Origin: Adiantum capillus-veneris
Taxonomy: Eukaryota > Streptophyta > Polypodiopsida > Polypodiales > Pteridaceae
Length of the DNA stretch: 64,000 bases
Reading direction: 5' to 3'
Assembly (NCBI GenBank): GCA_014529385.2
Contig: CM043949.1
Location: forward strand, 143,547,242 to 143,611,241
The notes beneath the pieces were generated by a model. It did not search any database. It saw nothing but the letters and a program-made list of their open reading frames with translations, and was not told the DNA's origin. Below are positions 34,001-46,567 of the stretch, in pieces; within the stretch, counting starts at the first letter, position 1; every line of letters starts with the position of its first letter. Position numbers and translations under genes: made by a program.

Positions 34001-36138
34001 ATGTTACTCGTAAACAACTTGTTACTCGGGACCAGGTAGAAAGAGAATTTTTAATGAGTATCGTTGCAGTTGACTCCAAAAACCTTTTGGACGAAAAAAT
34101 AGATGACCCATATTCCAAAATAACTTCGAAGGATTTGGAAACAGGCGATACTACATCAGGTGACATAAATCTTGTGAATTCCACCAAATTTGAACGGAAG
34201 CAATTGGTCGATTCCGAGGAAGCAGGATTAAGTTTATATTTACTTGTCAGAGAATTAATTGAAACATTTGTTTCAGTACTAATAAACTTGCCTTTCACAA
34301 TTAACAGGATTTTTGTTCATTACTTCACTGAATTCCTCGCGTTGTATACAAAATTGGCAGGGATATTGGATAACATTAATGAGGGAAGCAATTTATCAAC
34401 AAGAAGTAAATCGTTGCAATTTGACTTGCCATCTCAAACCTGTATTTATATTGATATGTGGAACATCGGTATGAGGGGCAGCTTAAACCTGGATCTGTTA
34501 GTTAATGATAAAAGAAGTAGCAGTAATTGCGGAGTAAAAAATAGACAGAGTGGCATCTATGTTGAAACCGACGGTGTATCAAACCTATATCAACCCAAAA
34601 TGTACGAGAAACAAACTCCCGTCCATTACAATTTAATCGCGACAAAATTTCTGAGTCCTGAAATAAGAAATAATCATGTAAATGATTTAACAATGTGTTT
34701 TGATACGGAGACTGGCAAAACTGATGAAGAGTTTTTTGATGAAAAGGTTGCGAGGTCTATAGAGAATTGGGGATTTTTGAATAAATCTTGCAAATTGGAT
34801 GAAATTAATTGGAATGAATGGTTATATTCTCTCTCCAGATATAACTTACCATTAACAGCCTGGCGCAATATAGCACCTCGGAAGTGGAAAGTTTGCTTGA
34901 GTGAACTTAGTAGTATTGAGACAAATACGATAACTGAATTGAAAGATCAGGTATCTCAAAACAAGCTACACAGTTATTATTCCATATACACAAAAAAATC
35001 TTTCCTCAGGAATAAAATTAGTAATTTTAGTAAACTGCGTAAACATAGAAACCTGCTACAAAACCTAACTGATTCCGTACAAAATGGCGATGTGGAAAAT
35101 TTATCTGTGCAACGAGATATTATGGAGCAAAGGTTTCATTGCAAGAGTTGCATTCAAAAAAGTAGTAGAGGAGGAAGAAACAGAATTAGCAAATTTGTTC
35201 ACTTTCTGAGTTCTAATGTGGAGAGCAAAAATAATTTGAATTTGCAAATTGATTTGCTATCGTGGTTAGATCCAGATATTGCAAAAACAAAAATATTTTT
35301 AAAAAAAAAGAAAAAGGCAAAGCAGTTAAAAAATCCTCTATTGAGAAATCACTACCGATACAGATATGTTTAGACATATCCGGCAGATTCCAAAAGGTAT
35401 TGAATCAGTTGAATGATCTCACGTTAGATGAAAGAGAAGATGCGGACTACATTTTTCGATGGAAATTTAAATTTGAAACAGAATTGGAAAAATTTAGAAA
35501 CTTAATTTCTCTCACGAGAATGCTAGGAGATGACCAAGATTTGATTACACTTTGTACAAATATTGAAGTAAATTCAGATTTGCTAAATTTGCAATTTAAT
35601 GCAAAAACTAAACGTGATATGTTTCATAACTTATCTGTTGTTTCAGCCCATCGTTTGCGGCTAGTATTTGACGATCAAGATTTGTTGTATAAAATAATCA
35701 ACCCTTTGCTAAAATTCAAAGGGAGATTAAGAGGTATATTTAGGAGACGTTTATACAGAAATGTATATAACGGTAGTTATATTTCCAATTTGTCACATAT
35801 ATTAACTGAACGAAATTGTAAACAGTCTTGCCTCTATAACATCGATGACCTTTATCTCCGCGACGTAGGCGGGAATTTCGATTTCTCTATTGTCTATTGA
35901 GCCCAAAAATAGAATATTCCCATATATATCAAGAATTAAAAAAATAGACAATGCTGAGAAAAAACAAACCCTTTACCATCTCCCAAGACCGATCAGGATT
36001 CAAAAGATTAAACGTTTTTTATGGCCCAGTCACCGATTAGAAGAAGCGGCCTGTACAGGCAGATCCTGCGTTGGCGTTATGACTGGAAGTCGATTTGTAA
36101 CGCTTAGAATCCGAATGTATCCTATTCCTCTAAATTAA
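31040..36138 (+). CDS. ycf1: Ycf1 (Tic214), frameshifted copy
   Basis: Ycf1 is proposed as a subunit of the plastid inner-envelope protein translocon. Hydrophobic N-terminal strings (GLLTTLPVGPSQIL, IYLLLLRPHLLTIVAIPY, DFPNYQILRPVTS) mark the membrane domain at about 31,090-31,690. The long charged middle is open at 33,889-35,373 and 35,262-35,900. The conserved C-terminal end (FLWPSHRLEEAAC, FVTLRIRMYP) reaches a stop at 36,136-36,138. The frame changes many times between 31,100 and 33,890, again near the A-run at about 35,300 and near 35,885. The start codon is not clear. ycf1 is fast-evolving but normally intact in ferns, so the breaks indicate a nuclear copy or sequencing indels. Confidence 0.8.
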
Positions 36139-36428
36139 AAAACCGGGTGTGACATACACTCAGTTGCTAAGTTGAATTCTTGAAATTGAAATAGTTGGAA
36201 GTCAATTATCCACGAATTTGAATTTCATGGATAGGTTAAAGCATTTGCCGGTCAGATCAGATGCGGTAACTCAAGTCGTGATTATGGGGTGTGTGTGGGA
36301 ATGTTTATACCACCCCCCCTAAACAACTGGATTTTCATCTTAAGAGAATTAGTGCTGCAACTAGCAGTCAAAACCCTTATAATCGATGCAAGGCGGGGAC
36401 GAAAGTTGTGCTTACTACTAATATTACC
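36139..36428 (+). other. Spacer between ycf1 and rps15
   Basis: No tRNA or gene recognised. Confidence 0.5.
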
Positions 36429-36704
36429 ATGAAAAAACAAGAATCTATTCACACGCAGCTTCCGGGTGAAAATGTAAATACGGGATTCACTGCTTCTCAG
36501 ATTTACTACTCAACCTACCAAGTTTCGAAGCTTACTTCCCATTTGGAATTACACCCTAGGGACTATTCATCTCAAATAGGGTTATGGAAATTACTTGGTA
36601 GACGCAAGCGTCTCCTAGCTTATTTGTTCAAGAAAAATACGGGTTTATATGAAAGAGTTTTAACAAAATTAGGTATTCGTGGATTAAAAGTGAAAGGACG
36701 TTAG
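36429..36704 (+). CDS. rps15: Plastid ribosomal protein S15
   Basis: This 91-residue protein starts MKKQESIHTQL; the frame is open upstream, but this Met gives the normal family length (about 88-92). The S15 core is visible in the middle and end (YQVSKLTSHLELHPRDYSS, LLGRRKRLLAYL). S15 binds 16S rRNA in the small subunit of the plastid ribosome. It lies between ycf1 and ndhH as in other land-plant small single-copy regions, on the same strand as the ndh cluster. No breaks. Confidence 0.9.
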   Translation: MKKQESIHTQLPGENVNTGFTASQIYYSTYQVSKLTSHLELHPRDYSSQIGLWKLLGRRKRLLAYLFKKNTGLYERVLTKLGIRGLKVKGR

Positions 36705-36808
36705 CGTGAAAAAACTATCTTTTTGCCTCCTCCAGGGGTTTGATTTATCGCCTATTGTAATTGGAGCAGTTGTCTCATTCTCGGGTCAACAGAGGTTTAT
36801 GATATTTA

Positions 36809-38011
36809 GTGGAGAGGAAGCAATTTACGAGTATTCGTCTTGAAGATATTGATCCAGTTGTAGTAAGCATGGGTCCTCATCATCCCTCAATGCACGGTGT
36901 TCTCCGGCTTGTTGTTGCTTCGCAGGGTGAAAATGTTGTTGATTGTGAACTAATATTGGGATATCTGCATCGAGGAATGGAAAAAATTGCCGAAAATCGA
37001 ACAACTTCGCAATATCTTCCCTATGTGACGAGATGGGATTATTTAGCTACTATGTTTACTGAAGCAGTTACGGTCAATGCACCGGAAAAATTGGCAAATA
37101 TTCAGATACCCGAAAGAGCTAGTTACATACGCGTAATCATGCCTGAATTAAGTAGAATAGCATCTCACCTGTTATGGCTCGGGCCATTCCTAGCGGATAT
37201 CGGTGCACAAACCCCCTTCTTTTATATATTTCGGGAAAGGGAGATGATTTATGACTTGTTCGAGGCGGCTACGGGTATGAGAATGATGCATAACTACTTT
37301 CGAATTGGGGGAGTTGCCGCGGATTTGCCATACGGATGGATCGATAAATGCTTGGATTTTTGCCAATATTGCCTGCCAAAAATCTATGAGTATGAGCGAT
37401 TAGTTACGAAAAATCCTATTTTCTTAAAACGAGTGCAGGGAGTAGGTTTCATAAACAGACAGGAAGCCATCAATTGGGGATTATCTGGACCTTCGTTACG
37501 AGCTTCAGGGGTTCAATGGGATCTCCGCAAAATTGATCATTATGAGTGTTATGATAAGCTGGATTGGCAGATTCAGTGGCAGGGGGAAGGAGATTCTTTG
37601 GCTCGATATTTAGTACGAATCGACGAAATGAAAGAATCAATAAATATTCTTCGACAAGCTTTAAAACTTCTCCCGGGAGGTCCATATGAAAATCTAGAGG
37701 GTCGGCGTCTTGTGCAAAAGAAAGACAAAATAGATTGGAACGGTTTCAACTACCAGTTTGTCGGAAAGAAATCTTCTCCTACTCTTAAATTGCCTAAACA
37801 GGAACATTATGTAAGAGTAGAAGCTCCTAAGGGAGAATTGGGAATTTTTTTAATTGGAGATGATAGTGTCTTTCCTTGGAGATTGAAAATTCGTCCACCT
37901 GGTTTTACAAATTTGCAGATTGTCCCTCAATTGATTAGGGGAATGAAACTCGCGGATATTGTGACAATATTAGGTAGTATAGACATCATCATGGGAGAGG
38001 TTGATCGTTAG
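36809..38011 (+). CDS. ndhH: NDH complex subunit H
   Basis: The 400-residue protein matches the 49-kDa subunit family of complex I in full: [13 protein letters not shown] near the start, [27 protein letters not shown], and a C-terminal end [13 protein letters not shown]. In the plastid NDH complex it sits in the stromal arm next to the plastoquinone site. The family usually has about 393 residues, and an internal start is possible because the first few residues (MERKQFTS) are longer than usual. It lies directly upstream of ndhA, one base separating stop and next ATG, so the two are co-transcribed. Fully intact. Confidence 0.95.
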   Translation: MERKQFTSIRLEDIDPVVVSMGPHHPSMHGVLRLVVASQGENVVDCELILGYLHRGMEKIAENRTTSQYLPYVTRWDYLATMFTEAVTVNAPEKLANIQIPERASYIRVIMPELSRIASHLLWLGPFLADIGAQTPFFYIFREREMIYDLFEAATGMRMMHNYFRIGGVAADLPYGWIDKCLDFCQYCLPKIYEYERLVTKNPIFLKRVQGVGFINRQEAINWGLSGPSLRASGVQWDLRKIDHYECYDKLDWQIQWQGEGDSLARYLVRIDEMKESINILRQALKLLPGGPYENLEGRRLVQKKDKIDWNGFNYQFVGKKSSPTLKLPKQEHYVRVEAPKGELGIFLIGDDSVFPWRLKIRPPGFTNLQIVPQLIRGMKLADIVTILGSIDIIMGEVDR

Positions 38012-38012
38012 A

Positions 38013-39980
38013 ATGATAAATAGTACCGAATTTTGCAGAAATAAACTAATTCATCTTTTTGACGAGTTAGAAATTACAATGAATCTTTCCAAATCAATTT
38101 GGATTTTTGCTTCTACTCTTCTTCTAGTTTTGGGAGTCACGACGGGAGTTTCAGTAATTGCATGGCTCGAATGAAAAGTATCCGCGGGGGTTCAGCAACG
38201 AATTGGACCAGAATATGCAGGTCCACTAGGAATTATTCAATCCCTAGCTGATGGAATTAAACTTCTTTTAAAAGAAGATATCATTCCAGCTAAGGGTAAT
38301 GCCTGGTTATTTGCCGCCGGACCGGCTGTCGTAGTCACACCAGTATTTATTACTTATTTGGTAATACCTTTTGGCCAACATATCATATTATCCGATTCGG
38401 GAATAGGTGTCTTTTTCTGGATTGCTATCTCAAGTATTGTACCCCTGGGTCTTCTTGTGGCAGGGTACGGTTCAAATAATAAATATTCTTTTTTAGGCGG
38501 TCTCAGAGCGGCGGCTCAATCTATCAGTTACGAAATACCCCTAGCTCTATGTGTACTGTCGATATCCCTACGTGCGATTCGCCAAGCACGAATGAAAAAG
38601 ATAGAAACGTTTTTACCTTGTAATAACAGTAAAAATTTCGTTAGATGATAACCAAATAGTTATCTGGGTGAACTCAAACAGCGTTTTTGCAGTTGCGGAG
38701 TCAAACCCAATAGTTCGTGGACGAACTGAAAACTTATCCAAGCGATGCAAGAGGCATGATCCCAAGGCTGTGATTCACTCTCCAGTCTCGAAGCGGATGG
38801 GAAGAGGCAGTCAATTTCTGTTCCCCCTTGGAGTTACAAAAAGTGATGAGCAAGAAACACGAATATACGCAAGAGATTTTCGAGGCGGGGGTAAATTAAA
38901 TAGTATACGTAGAACAAATTATTTGGAAAAAGAAGGGAATGAAGTTGGATATTTAGATCTATTTATAGATGTACCTATCTCTACCTTTCCCACATTTGTT
39001 CCCCTCCCCGCTTTACCATATGAAATAGACTCAGCTTCGGTAGGGATAACTGAGTAGTGTATCTACATCATTTCATTCTCGAGTATAACGCCATTCACTT
39101 GAATGATAATGTTTGGGACGAAATAACCCTCATTGAAATTCTGCAATTTAGGAGAAAAAGTGATGCAAACAAAGTTGGGTACAACCTTTTCTTTTTTAGA
39201 TGCAGGGCTTAAAAATTACAATTTCTAGAATTGAGAAACTGGATGAGGTTGAGACAGATTCGGAAGCAAATTTATAGCAAACAGAATCTCATTGATTGGG
39301 GGCGTAGATTCTTATCTGCAATTTAGAGAATTTACTCCTTCATGATCTCGATGGGGAGCCGTATGAAGATCTAAGTTCATGTACGGTTTTGAAATAGAGG
39401 CGGGAGAATCCGTCGACTATCTTTATCCGGTAGCTTGAGTACAGTTGATATAGTTGAGACACAATCCAAATATGGTTTTTGGGGGTGGAATCTGTGGCGT
39501 CAGCCAATAGGATTTATAGCCTTTTTCATCTCTTCATTGGCAGAATGTGAGAGATTGCCATTTGACTTGCCAGAGGCGGAGGAGGAGTTAGTGGCTGGTT
39601 ACCAAACTGAATATTCAGGAATAAAATTTGGCTTATTTTATGTTGGTTCTCACCTAAATTTGTCAGCTTCCTCACCATTTGTAGTAGTTCTCTATTTGGG
39701 TGGATGGGATTTCTCAATTCCTTTTGTCGAAAATTTTGGACAAATTGTTTCAACTTCAAGTGTCATTGACAAGTCTCTCGACACGTTGAAACCGATTGTA
39801 GAGGTTGCCACTACATTATCCAAATCCTATTTTTACCTATTTTTCTCCATCTTGACAAGATGGACTCTACCTAGAGTCAGGATGGATCAATTACTAGATC
39901 TCGGATGGAAATTTCTACTGCCCATTGCTTCGGGAAATTCGTTGCTGACAGCTTCGTTTCGAATATTACTCATAAGTTGA
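38013..39980 (+). CDS. ndhA: NDH complex subunit A, two exons, internal TGA
   Basis: NdhA is a membrane subunit of the plastid NDH complex, forming the quinone chamber with NdhH. Exon 1 runs from 38,013 to about 38,571; exon 2 from about 39,430 to a stop at 39,978-39,980 ([34 protein letters not shown]). An in-frame TGA at 38,172-38,174 sits in IAWLE-x-KVSAG, where Arg is conserved; U-to-C editing would restore CGA. The intron begins GTGCG at 38,572 and shows a domain V. The start is taken at ATG 38,013. Several Leu/Ser/Pro codons probably also need C-to-U editing. Exon 2 start position is approximate. Confidence 0.9.
38572..39429 (+). other. Group II intron of ndhA
   Basis: It begins GTGCGATTCG and has a domain-V hairpin at 39,356-39,388 (GAGCCGTATGA paired with TTCATGTACGGTT). 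The 3' end is uncertain by a few bases. No intron protein is encoded; open frames here are accidental. Confidence 0.75.
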
Positions 39981-40113
39981 CGCATCCGCCTCATTTTCAG
40001 TTCAAGTTAAAACTATTGAATTTAATGTATGGAAACAAACGCATTACCTGTCCTCCCCTGTCACATGAAAATGTGTATCGAAAAGTAAATTTGAAATTGG
40101 ATTTATCAATTTT

Positions 40114-40616
40114 ATGTTTTTGGCAATAATTAAGTTTCAAAATTATGGTCAACAAGTTCTCGAAGCCGCAAACTACATTGGTCAAGGATTTGCAGTTACC
40201 TTGGATCATTCGAATCGTTTACCCATAACTGTTCAGTATCCATATGAAAAAAAATTACCATCCGAACGATTTCGTGGACGTATCCATTTCGAATTTGATA
40301 AATGTATTGCCTGCGAAGTACGCGTTCGCGTATGCCCGATCAATCTCCCAGTTGTCGATTGGATATTCCTGAAAGATGTGAAAAAGAAAAATTGAAAAAC
40401 TATAGCATTGATTTTGGAGTTTGCATATTCTGTGGGAACTGCGTTGAGTACTGCCCAACAAATTGTCTGTCGATGACCGAAGAGTATGAACTTTCCAGTT
40501 ACAATCGTCATGAACTCAATTTTGATCAAACGGCTTTGGGGCGTTTACCTCCTCCCGCCTCTGAAGATGTTTCAATTCAATTAGTTTTGAATTCAAGAAA
40601 TTCTTTTAGGAGATAA
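40114..40616 (+). CDS. ndhI: NDH complex subunit I, one frameshift
   Basis: A ferredoxin-like subunit with two 4Fe-4S clusters that passes electrons within the stromal arm. The first cluster motif reads [12 protein letters not shown]: the third Cys is encoded CGC (40,321-40,323) and would be restored to UGC by C-to-U editing. After KDVKKKN the frame shifts by one base in an A-run near 40,390; the second cluster motif [12 protein letters not shown] follows in the new frame to a stop at 40,614-40,616. The start is uncertain: the first residues ([26 protein letters not shown]) give the expected N-terminal. Family length about 165-180 fits after the shift. The shift is probably a sequencing or nuclear-copy indel. 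Confidence 0.85.
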
Positions 40617-40804
40617 ATCTTGAGAACAAGAAAACTTGGCACCCAAGTCATAATTTGCCACACAAATTACCTGCTCAAATAATTTTTTGGATAATCTGTC
40701 TGCTCAAAAACTGTCGAATAAAGATTAAAAATAAAAAAAAAAAAGGAAAAATTAAGTATTCACTATGAAAAAATTCAGCTGAAACACTTAAGTAATTGTG
40801 TCTA

Positions 40805-41397
40805 ACGAATATCTCAGAATTAATTCACGATTTTGTTTTAGCACCGGTAGAATTGGGTATCCTGCTGGAAGTTTAGGCGCAGTATCACTTGTCAATACAG
40901 TTAATTCCGCTTTTTCTCCGGGGTCGGTTTTCACTTGTATATCTTTATTATACTTTGTTTCGAATGCAGATTTCGTAGCTGCTGCGCAGTTGCCAGTTTA
41001 TGTAGGAGCCATAAATGTTTTAACCGTATTTGCCGTCACGATTACTGATGAACCGGCAGGTTCTGAGACTACTGCCCGTGGCATAGGCTATATCATTACT
41101 GCAGGGACTTGCACAATCCTTTTTTCAACATTATCTTTTGTGATTCACAATACTAAATGGTTTGACTTAAGTCTCATTCCTCAATCGGGAATTTCTACAT
41201 CAGGCACACTCGGAAGTAATGTCCAACAACTTGGATATAAATTATTGGGAGAATTCGTAATACCATTCGAACTTCTCTCGATACTTCTCCTAGCTGCTTT
41301 AGTGGGAGCAATTAATCTAGCACGCAATGAAGATGCATTTATTGTCAATAAGAAATCAGCTGCTTCAGCACCCTACAAAAATTCTACATTTTTCTAA
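40805..41397 (+). CDS. ndhG: NDH complex subunit G, ACG start, one frameshift
   Basis: Membrane subunit of plastid NDH. Residues NISELIHDFVL from an ACG at 40,805 match the start of the family, so the initiator probably depends on C-to-U editing. Near 40,865 one base is missing and the frame moves; from GSLGAVSLVNTVNSAFS onward the protein is open to 41,397. Membrane segments include FVAAAQLPVYVGAINVLTVF and LLAALVGAINLAR. About 195 residues, close to the family norm. It lies between ndhI and ndhE in the same cluster. Confidence 0.85.
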
Positions 41398-41500
41398 CCG
41401 ACGGAGAATTATTTAAATAGAAATTTATATCGAAGCCCCGGGAAAAAAAAAAAAAGATAGATTGACTCATCAAAATGTTCGAGGAGAAATTTAATAGATC

Positions 41501-41800
41501 ACGTTTGAACAAGGACTAATTCTGAGTGCTTATCTTTTATGTGTAGGTTTTTTCGGTCTAATTACGAGTAGAAATATGGTTAGGGCACTGATGAGTCTAG
41601 AGCTAATCTTTAACGCGATTACTTTAAATTTCATTACACTTTCAAATCTTTTTGACAACCGAGAGACTGGGGAAATATTTACATTATTTGTAATAGCCGT
41701 TGCAGCTGCTGAAGCTGCTACCGGGTTAGCTATTGCCCTTTCTATACATCGAAACAGGAGATCTACTCGTATCGATCAATCGAATTTGTTAAAATGGTGA
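41501..41800 (+). CDS. ndhE: NDH complex subunit E, ACG start
   Basis: A 99-residue membrane subunit (NuoK family) of plastid NDH. The frame from ACG (41,501) reads [19 protein letters not shown], then [17 protein letters not shown], and ends [13 protein letters not shown], matching family length and ends (about 100). No ATG exists at the correct place, so C-to-U editing of ACG is the likely start. A later Met at 41,576 would remove the first membrane helix. Intact. Confidence 0.9.
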   Translation, partial: TFEQGLILSAYLLCVGFFGLITSRNMVRALMSLELIFNAITLNFITLSNLFDNRETGEIFTLFVIAVAAAEAATGLAIALSIHRNRRSTRIDQSNLLKW

Positions 41801-42383
<583 letters not shown>

Positions 42384-42518
42384 TAGGTAGGACTGAAAAG
42401 TTAATCCCTAAATCATTCATTTCAACTCATACCCAAAACTTCCGACTTCCAAAGTTGGGTATGAGTCATCTCATTTGGCTTACACAGTCTCTATTAAAAA
42501 TTATTTCTTTTTTAATTC

Positions 42519-44012
42519 ATGATTAGTAATGTACCTCGGTTAACGGTAATCGTTTCCCTCCCAATTTTTGCTGGTCTGATGATTCCAATCCTGCCTCGTA
42601 ATGGAAACAGAGTCACTCGATGGTATACTCTGGGTATTTGCATATTGGAATTTTTACCAATTACTTACATATTTTATTGTCATTTTCGAATCGATTATCA
42701 GTCAATCCAGTTGTTGGAAACCTTTAACTGGATAAACAATATCCATCTTCACTGGTCATTAGGAATCGACGGGCTTTCCCTCGGTCTTGTCATATTGACG
42801 GGTTTTGCAACTACTCTGGCAACCTTATCGGCTTGGCCTATCACTCGTAATACACGGCTATTTTACTTTTTAATGCTGATTATGTATGGCGGCCAAATTG
42901 GATTATTTGTTTCCCGAGACATTTTGCTTTTTTTCTTTATGTGGGAAATAGAACTCATTCCAGTCTATTTACTACTATGTTTATGGGGCGGAAAAAGACG
43001 TTTATACTCAGCCACGAAATTTGTCCTATACACAGCTGGTGGCTCAATATTTTTATTGGTGGCGGCTTTGACTATGAGTTTTTATGGTAGCGAGGTTCCT
43101 TCTTTTAATATTCAGGATTTGATACATAAATCATATCCCCTTTCGTTAGAAGTACTAATCTACGTAGGTTTCTTGGTGGCTTATGCCGTGAAATTGCCTA
43201 TCTTTCCCTTCCATACCTGGTTACCAGATACTCATGGGGAGGCACACTACAGCACATGTATGTTATTAGCCGGAGTGCTGTTAAAAATGGGTGGATACGG
43301 ACTTATTCGAATTAATTTGGAATTATTAACTCATGCACATTTTTTACTTGGATCGTGGATGATGTTATTTGGAGCGATTCAAATTATATACGCCTCCTTA
43401 ATTTCAATGAGTCAGCGCAATTTTAAAAGAAGAATAGCTTATTCTTCCATTTCTCATATGGGTTTTGTAACCATCGGAATCGGTTCTTTTACAGAGACAG
43501 GTATTAATGGAGCTATATTACAAATGATTTCCCACGGTTTGATTGGAGCTGCCTTATTTTTCCTCGCAGGTACCTGTTACGACAGAACTCGAACTTATCT
43601 ACTAGATCAATTGGGAGGGGCTGCTATTTCAATGCCTAAATTATTTACCATGTTTAGCACCCTTTCGTTGGCTTCTCTTGCATTACCGGGAATGAGTGGT
43701 TTCGTGTCGGAATTGCTAGTTTTTTTGGGAGTTGTTACTTCTAATCAATATTCTTTTGCCTTTAAGGCGGGAATTACGGTGCTAGAGGGAATTGGTACGG
43801 TATTAACTCCCATCTACTTACTATCAATGTTACGCCAACTATTTTATGGTTACAGGTTTTTTGACAAATCAAATCCTTACTCAATTGATCCTGGTCCAAG
43901 AGAATTATTTATTCTAATTTGTTTTCTCCTACCAATACTAGGTATCGGTTTATACCCAAATTTGATTTTATCTATTGGGAGTACTGAAATCCCTTCCCTC
44001 CCACTTACATGA
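42519..44012 (+). CDS. ndhD: NDH complex subunit D (NdhD)
   Basis: A 497-residue antiporter-like proton-pumping subunit of the NDH membrane arm. It starts at ATG with [16 protein letters not shown]; typical strings include [33 protein letters not shown] and [21 protein letters not shown]. Family length is about 500. Unlike many plants it has an ATG start, not ACG. Intact, in contrast to ndhF in this window. Confidence 0.95.
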   Translation: MISNVPRLTVIVSLPIFAGLMIPILPRNGNRVTRWYTLGICILEFLPITYIFYCHFRIDYQSIQLLETFNWINNIHLHWSLGIDGLSLGLVILTGFATTLATLSAWPITRNTRLFYFLMLIMYGGQIGLFVSRDILLFFFMWEIELIPVYLLLCLWGGKRRLYSATKFVLYTAGGSIFLLVAALTMSFYGSEVPSFNIQDLIHKSYPLSLEVLIYVGFLVAYAVKLPIFPFHTWLPDTHGEAHYSTCMLLAGVLLKMGGYGLIRINLELLTHAHFLLGSWMMLFGAIQIIYASLISMSQRNFKRRIAYSSISHMGFVTIGIGSFTETGINGAILQMISHGLIGAALFFLAGTCYDRTRTYLLDQLGGAAISMPKLFTMFSTLSLASLALPGMSGFVSELLVFLGVVTSNQYSFAFKAGITVLEGIGTVLTPIYLLSMLRQLFYGYRFFDKSNPYSIDPGPRELFILICFLLPILGIGLYPNLILSIGSTEIPSLPLT

Positions 44013-44198
44013 CTCAACGTTCTGAGCTAAAAAATGAGTACCTAGAGAATTTAGTACAAACAAATAAGCTTATTTGTACACCACCTCTATGGCATAGAAG
44101 CATGGGATAAAGAAAAGAGTTTCTTGGAAGGCTAATATAATAGATTCATACTGTACACGAAATAGCTGCAATTTTGTAATTGTTTTTATCTGCAGGAA

Positions 44199-44342
44199 AT
44201 GGAGAGGCAGAAACAGACATTTGGAAAATACATCTATTTACTAGCAAGTCTGTTCCTGTTTCTCCTTTTAGGTTTTTGGAGTTATTTTGCTACCCTGCTG
44301 CTCCCCCAATTTCTCAATGTAGTTAAAATTTTTGTCAATTAA
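44199..44342 (+). CDS. Hypothetical 47-residue membrane peptide
   Basis: A small frame between ndhD and ccsA reads MERQKQTFGKYIYLLASLF, a long hydrophobic segment, and ends VVKIFVN. One transmembrane helix is likely. A GCAGGAAA string precedes the ATG. I do not recognise it as a known plastid gene; it could be chance in an AT-rich spacer. The rest of 44,013-44,427 has T-runs but nothing else. Confidence 0.3.
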   Translation: MERQKQTFGKYIYLLASLFLFLLLGFWSYFATLLLPQFLNVVKIFVN

Positions 44343-44427
44343 TTTTTTTTTTTTTCAAACCACTTTTTTTTTAATCTCCCCTTCCTTTTTATTTTCCTTC
44401 AATTTGCCAAAATTAACCTTCTGGTCT

Positions 44428-45376
44428 TTACGCTAACCATCCGTAATTATGCAATCCAACTCCTAATAAATTGACTCCCAAGAAACAAATCCAAACTAAG
44501 AAAAATCCCATAGATGCTGTCGTGGCCGGTCCCTCCCCATCTTTCTCTTATCCACCTTTGTATGAAGGTAAGTAGCATATACTAACCGAGTTACCAACGC
44601 CCAAGTCTCTTTTGGGTCCCAACTCCAGTAAGATCCCGAGCTTCATTAGCCCACACTGCGCCAGAAAGTATACCAATAGTCAACAGAGAAAACCCCAAAC
44701 TTATTGTTTGGCAAGCCCACTTATCCAAGCAATTAATCAATTGGCACTTCCGTGAGTTGGAGATGAGGAAGTAGGAATAGTTTTCTGCACCGGTTTGTTT
44801 CCACAGATTCTTACGAGGGTTCATCAAAAAAAAGAAAGATTGTTTTTCAAACTTGTGTTCCAAAGTTACACTACCTACCTTGCCGTAGAATAAACTTAAT
44901 AAAGTTATTGCTAGCGAAGACCCACACAATGAGGTTATATAACTAATCAACATCGCACTTACATGCGTCATTAACCACTGAGACTGCGAAGCGGGTACTA
45001 ACAACGTGGGGGAACGCATTTGCTGGGGAAGACTTGAAGTTGCGAAGGCGTGAATCAACATAGCACCAGGTGCGAGTACTGCATGCGATAAACCAATTTG
45101 GTCTCTAACTTCTAAAATTGAATATAATAAGGAGAAGCCCCACGATAGAAACATTAGCGACTCGTACAGATTACCTAGCGGTAAGTGCCTGGTTTGGAGG
45201 TAGCGAGTAATCAGAAATCCTGTAGTACAGAAAAAAGCAATTGTCATGCTATTTTTGCTGAAATGATCAATTTTATCAACTTTGTAAAATAAATTGATGA
45301 GGTTCAACAAAGTTACGAAAAAAAACATCACAAACGAAATATTAACAAATATGTACTCTATGCCTGTATATGTCGT
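44428..45376 (-). CDS. ccsA: Cytochrome c biogenesis protein CcsA, frameshifted
   Basis: CcsA is a thylakoid haem-handling membrane protein in system II c-type cytochrome assembly (cytochromes f and c6). The frame is open from 45,331 (and in frame upstream to an ACG at 45,374-45,376, giving [13 protein letters not shown] as in family N-termini) to GAVWANEA, where one base is lost and the conserved tryptophan-rich WDPKETWAL is read in another frame. A further shift occurs before the C-terminal end ([10 protein letters not shown]) with stop TAA at 44,428-44,430. His/Trp residues for haem handling are partly in the broken part. The ACG start suggests C-to-U editing. Confidence 0.82.
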
Positions 45377-45529
45377 AATTGAGGGAGAACCAGTAATTTA
45401 TTCTTTTAATTTATTACGAATTAATCACTTTAGAGTGGATTATCACCAATAAAGTCGGTGACTTTATTTTCTAAGTAATCAAGGTAGTTTACAATTTGTC
45501 TTTTTTTTTTTTATTTCACTATTTCACGT
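45377..45529. other. Spacer between ccsA and trnL-UAG
   Basis: AT-rich, with a T-run near 45,500; a short imperfect inverted repeat at about 45,435-45,470 (TGGATTATCACCAATAAAG, GGTGACTTTATT) could be a 3' hairpin. Confidence 0.35.
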
Positions 45530-45608
45530 GCCGCTACTCGGATTCGAACCGAGATGCTTTGGCACTGCTTCCTAAGAGCAGCGTGTCTACCTATTTCACC
45601 ATAGCGGC
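45530..45608 (-). tRNA. trnL-UAG: tRNA-Leu (UAG)
   Basis: Reverse strand folds as a class II tRNA with acceptor GCCGCTA/TAGCGGC, long variable arm and anticodon loop CTTAGGA giving UAG. It occupies the usual place next to ccsA. Confidence 0.95.
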
Positions 45609-45832
45609 TTATCAAAATAGAAACAAATACATACTTAATTGTATATTGGTTCGGACCGATAAGTCAACTGTTACATAGTTTGATAAGATGTAACAGAAGT
45701 TTTGAAATGCATATAGGTTAAGAAATAAGAAGATTAATCACTTATTTAGTTAGTTCATTTATTAAAAATAAAAAACATCTTAATCTAAACCAGATGGGTA
45801 GATATAATCGTGTATATAGATAGATAGATATA
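45609..45832. other. Spacer between trnL-UAG and trnP-GGG
   Basis: AT-rich; a short ATAGATAGATAG repeat lies at 45,817-45,830. No gene. Confidence 0.4.
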
Positions 45833-45906
45833 CGGAATATGGCGCAGTTTGGTAGCGCGCCATCTTGGGGTGATGGAGGTCACAGGTTCAAATCCTGCTA
45901 TTCCGA
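45833..45906 (+). tRNA. trnP-GGG: tRNA-Pro (GGG)
   Basis: It folds with acceptor CGGAATA/TATTCCG and anticodon loop TTGGGGT, giving GGG. This tRNA is kept in plastids of ferns, bryophytes and gymnosperms but is lost in angiosperms, which supports the non-angiosperm origin. Confidence 0.93.
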
Positions 45907-46567
45907 ACGTAGACGAGCCCTTTCTATCTATAGAAATGTCGTAACATCGTGCATGTTATAACACTGCACAGAGACCCACACTACGGCTTAGTTTAAAGCG
46001 AGTGTTACGTGGCTTATGTGTTTGTACATAAATAGGTTAAATTAAACTAACGAGGGAAAATCTTAAAAAAGGAAGGAGTTATAACCCCCCCCCTTCTTTT
46101 TTTTTCCTTGATTTATTTCTTTCTATTTTCTAAATTTGTGGTATGGAAGTCTAAGAAATTCCCTGTATCTTGCGCTCTCACAATATGCTTTAAGATCGGT
46201 CAAATTCTTACATTGACGTGAAATAACATTTAAATACTTATTTGGGATATATCTTTGTTCTAATAGGGAGGTCATTTCATCCTTAAACTCAATATTTCCA
46301 AAAATAGATTAACATACACCAATTGCTTGAAGTTGATTGATAAAGGCGATTACGTCACTGATTATCCATACTATAACTGTTATACAAAATATTTTCAAAT
46401 TTCACCCAATTTTTCTATATTTCCGGGGGGAATAAAAATTGTAGATTATTAATATGTCAAATTTTGTCAGTTCCTGTCAAGGAATTATGCTAATTTTGTG
46501 GTTTTTTAACTGTTTGTTCACTCTTCTACATATCTGTCAAACAACTACCCGGGAATATAGAATAGTA
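45907..46567. other. Spacer between trnP-GGG and rpl32
   Basis: AT-rich with a C-run at 46,085-46,093. No gene recognised on either strand. Confidence 0.4.

Noticed and set aside
38572-39429. Open frames within the ndhA intron as genes
   Set aside because: They lie inside a group II intron with domain V and show no similarity to maturase motifs.
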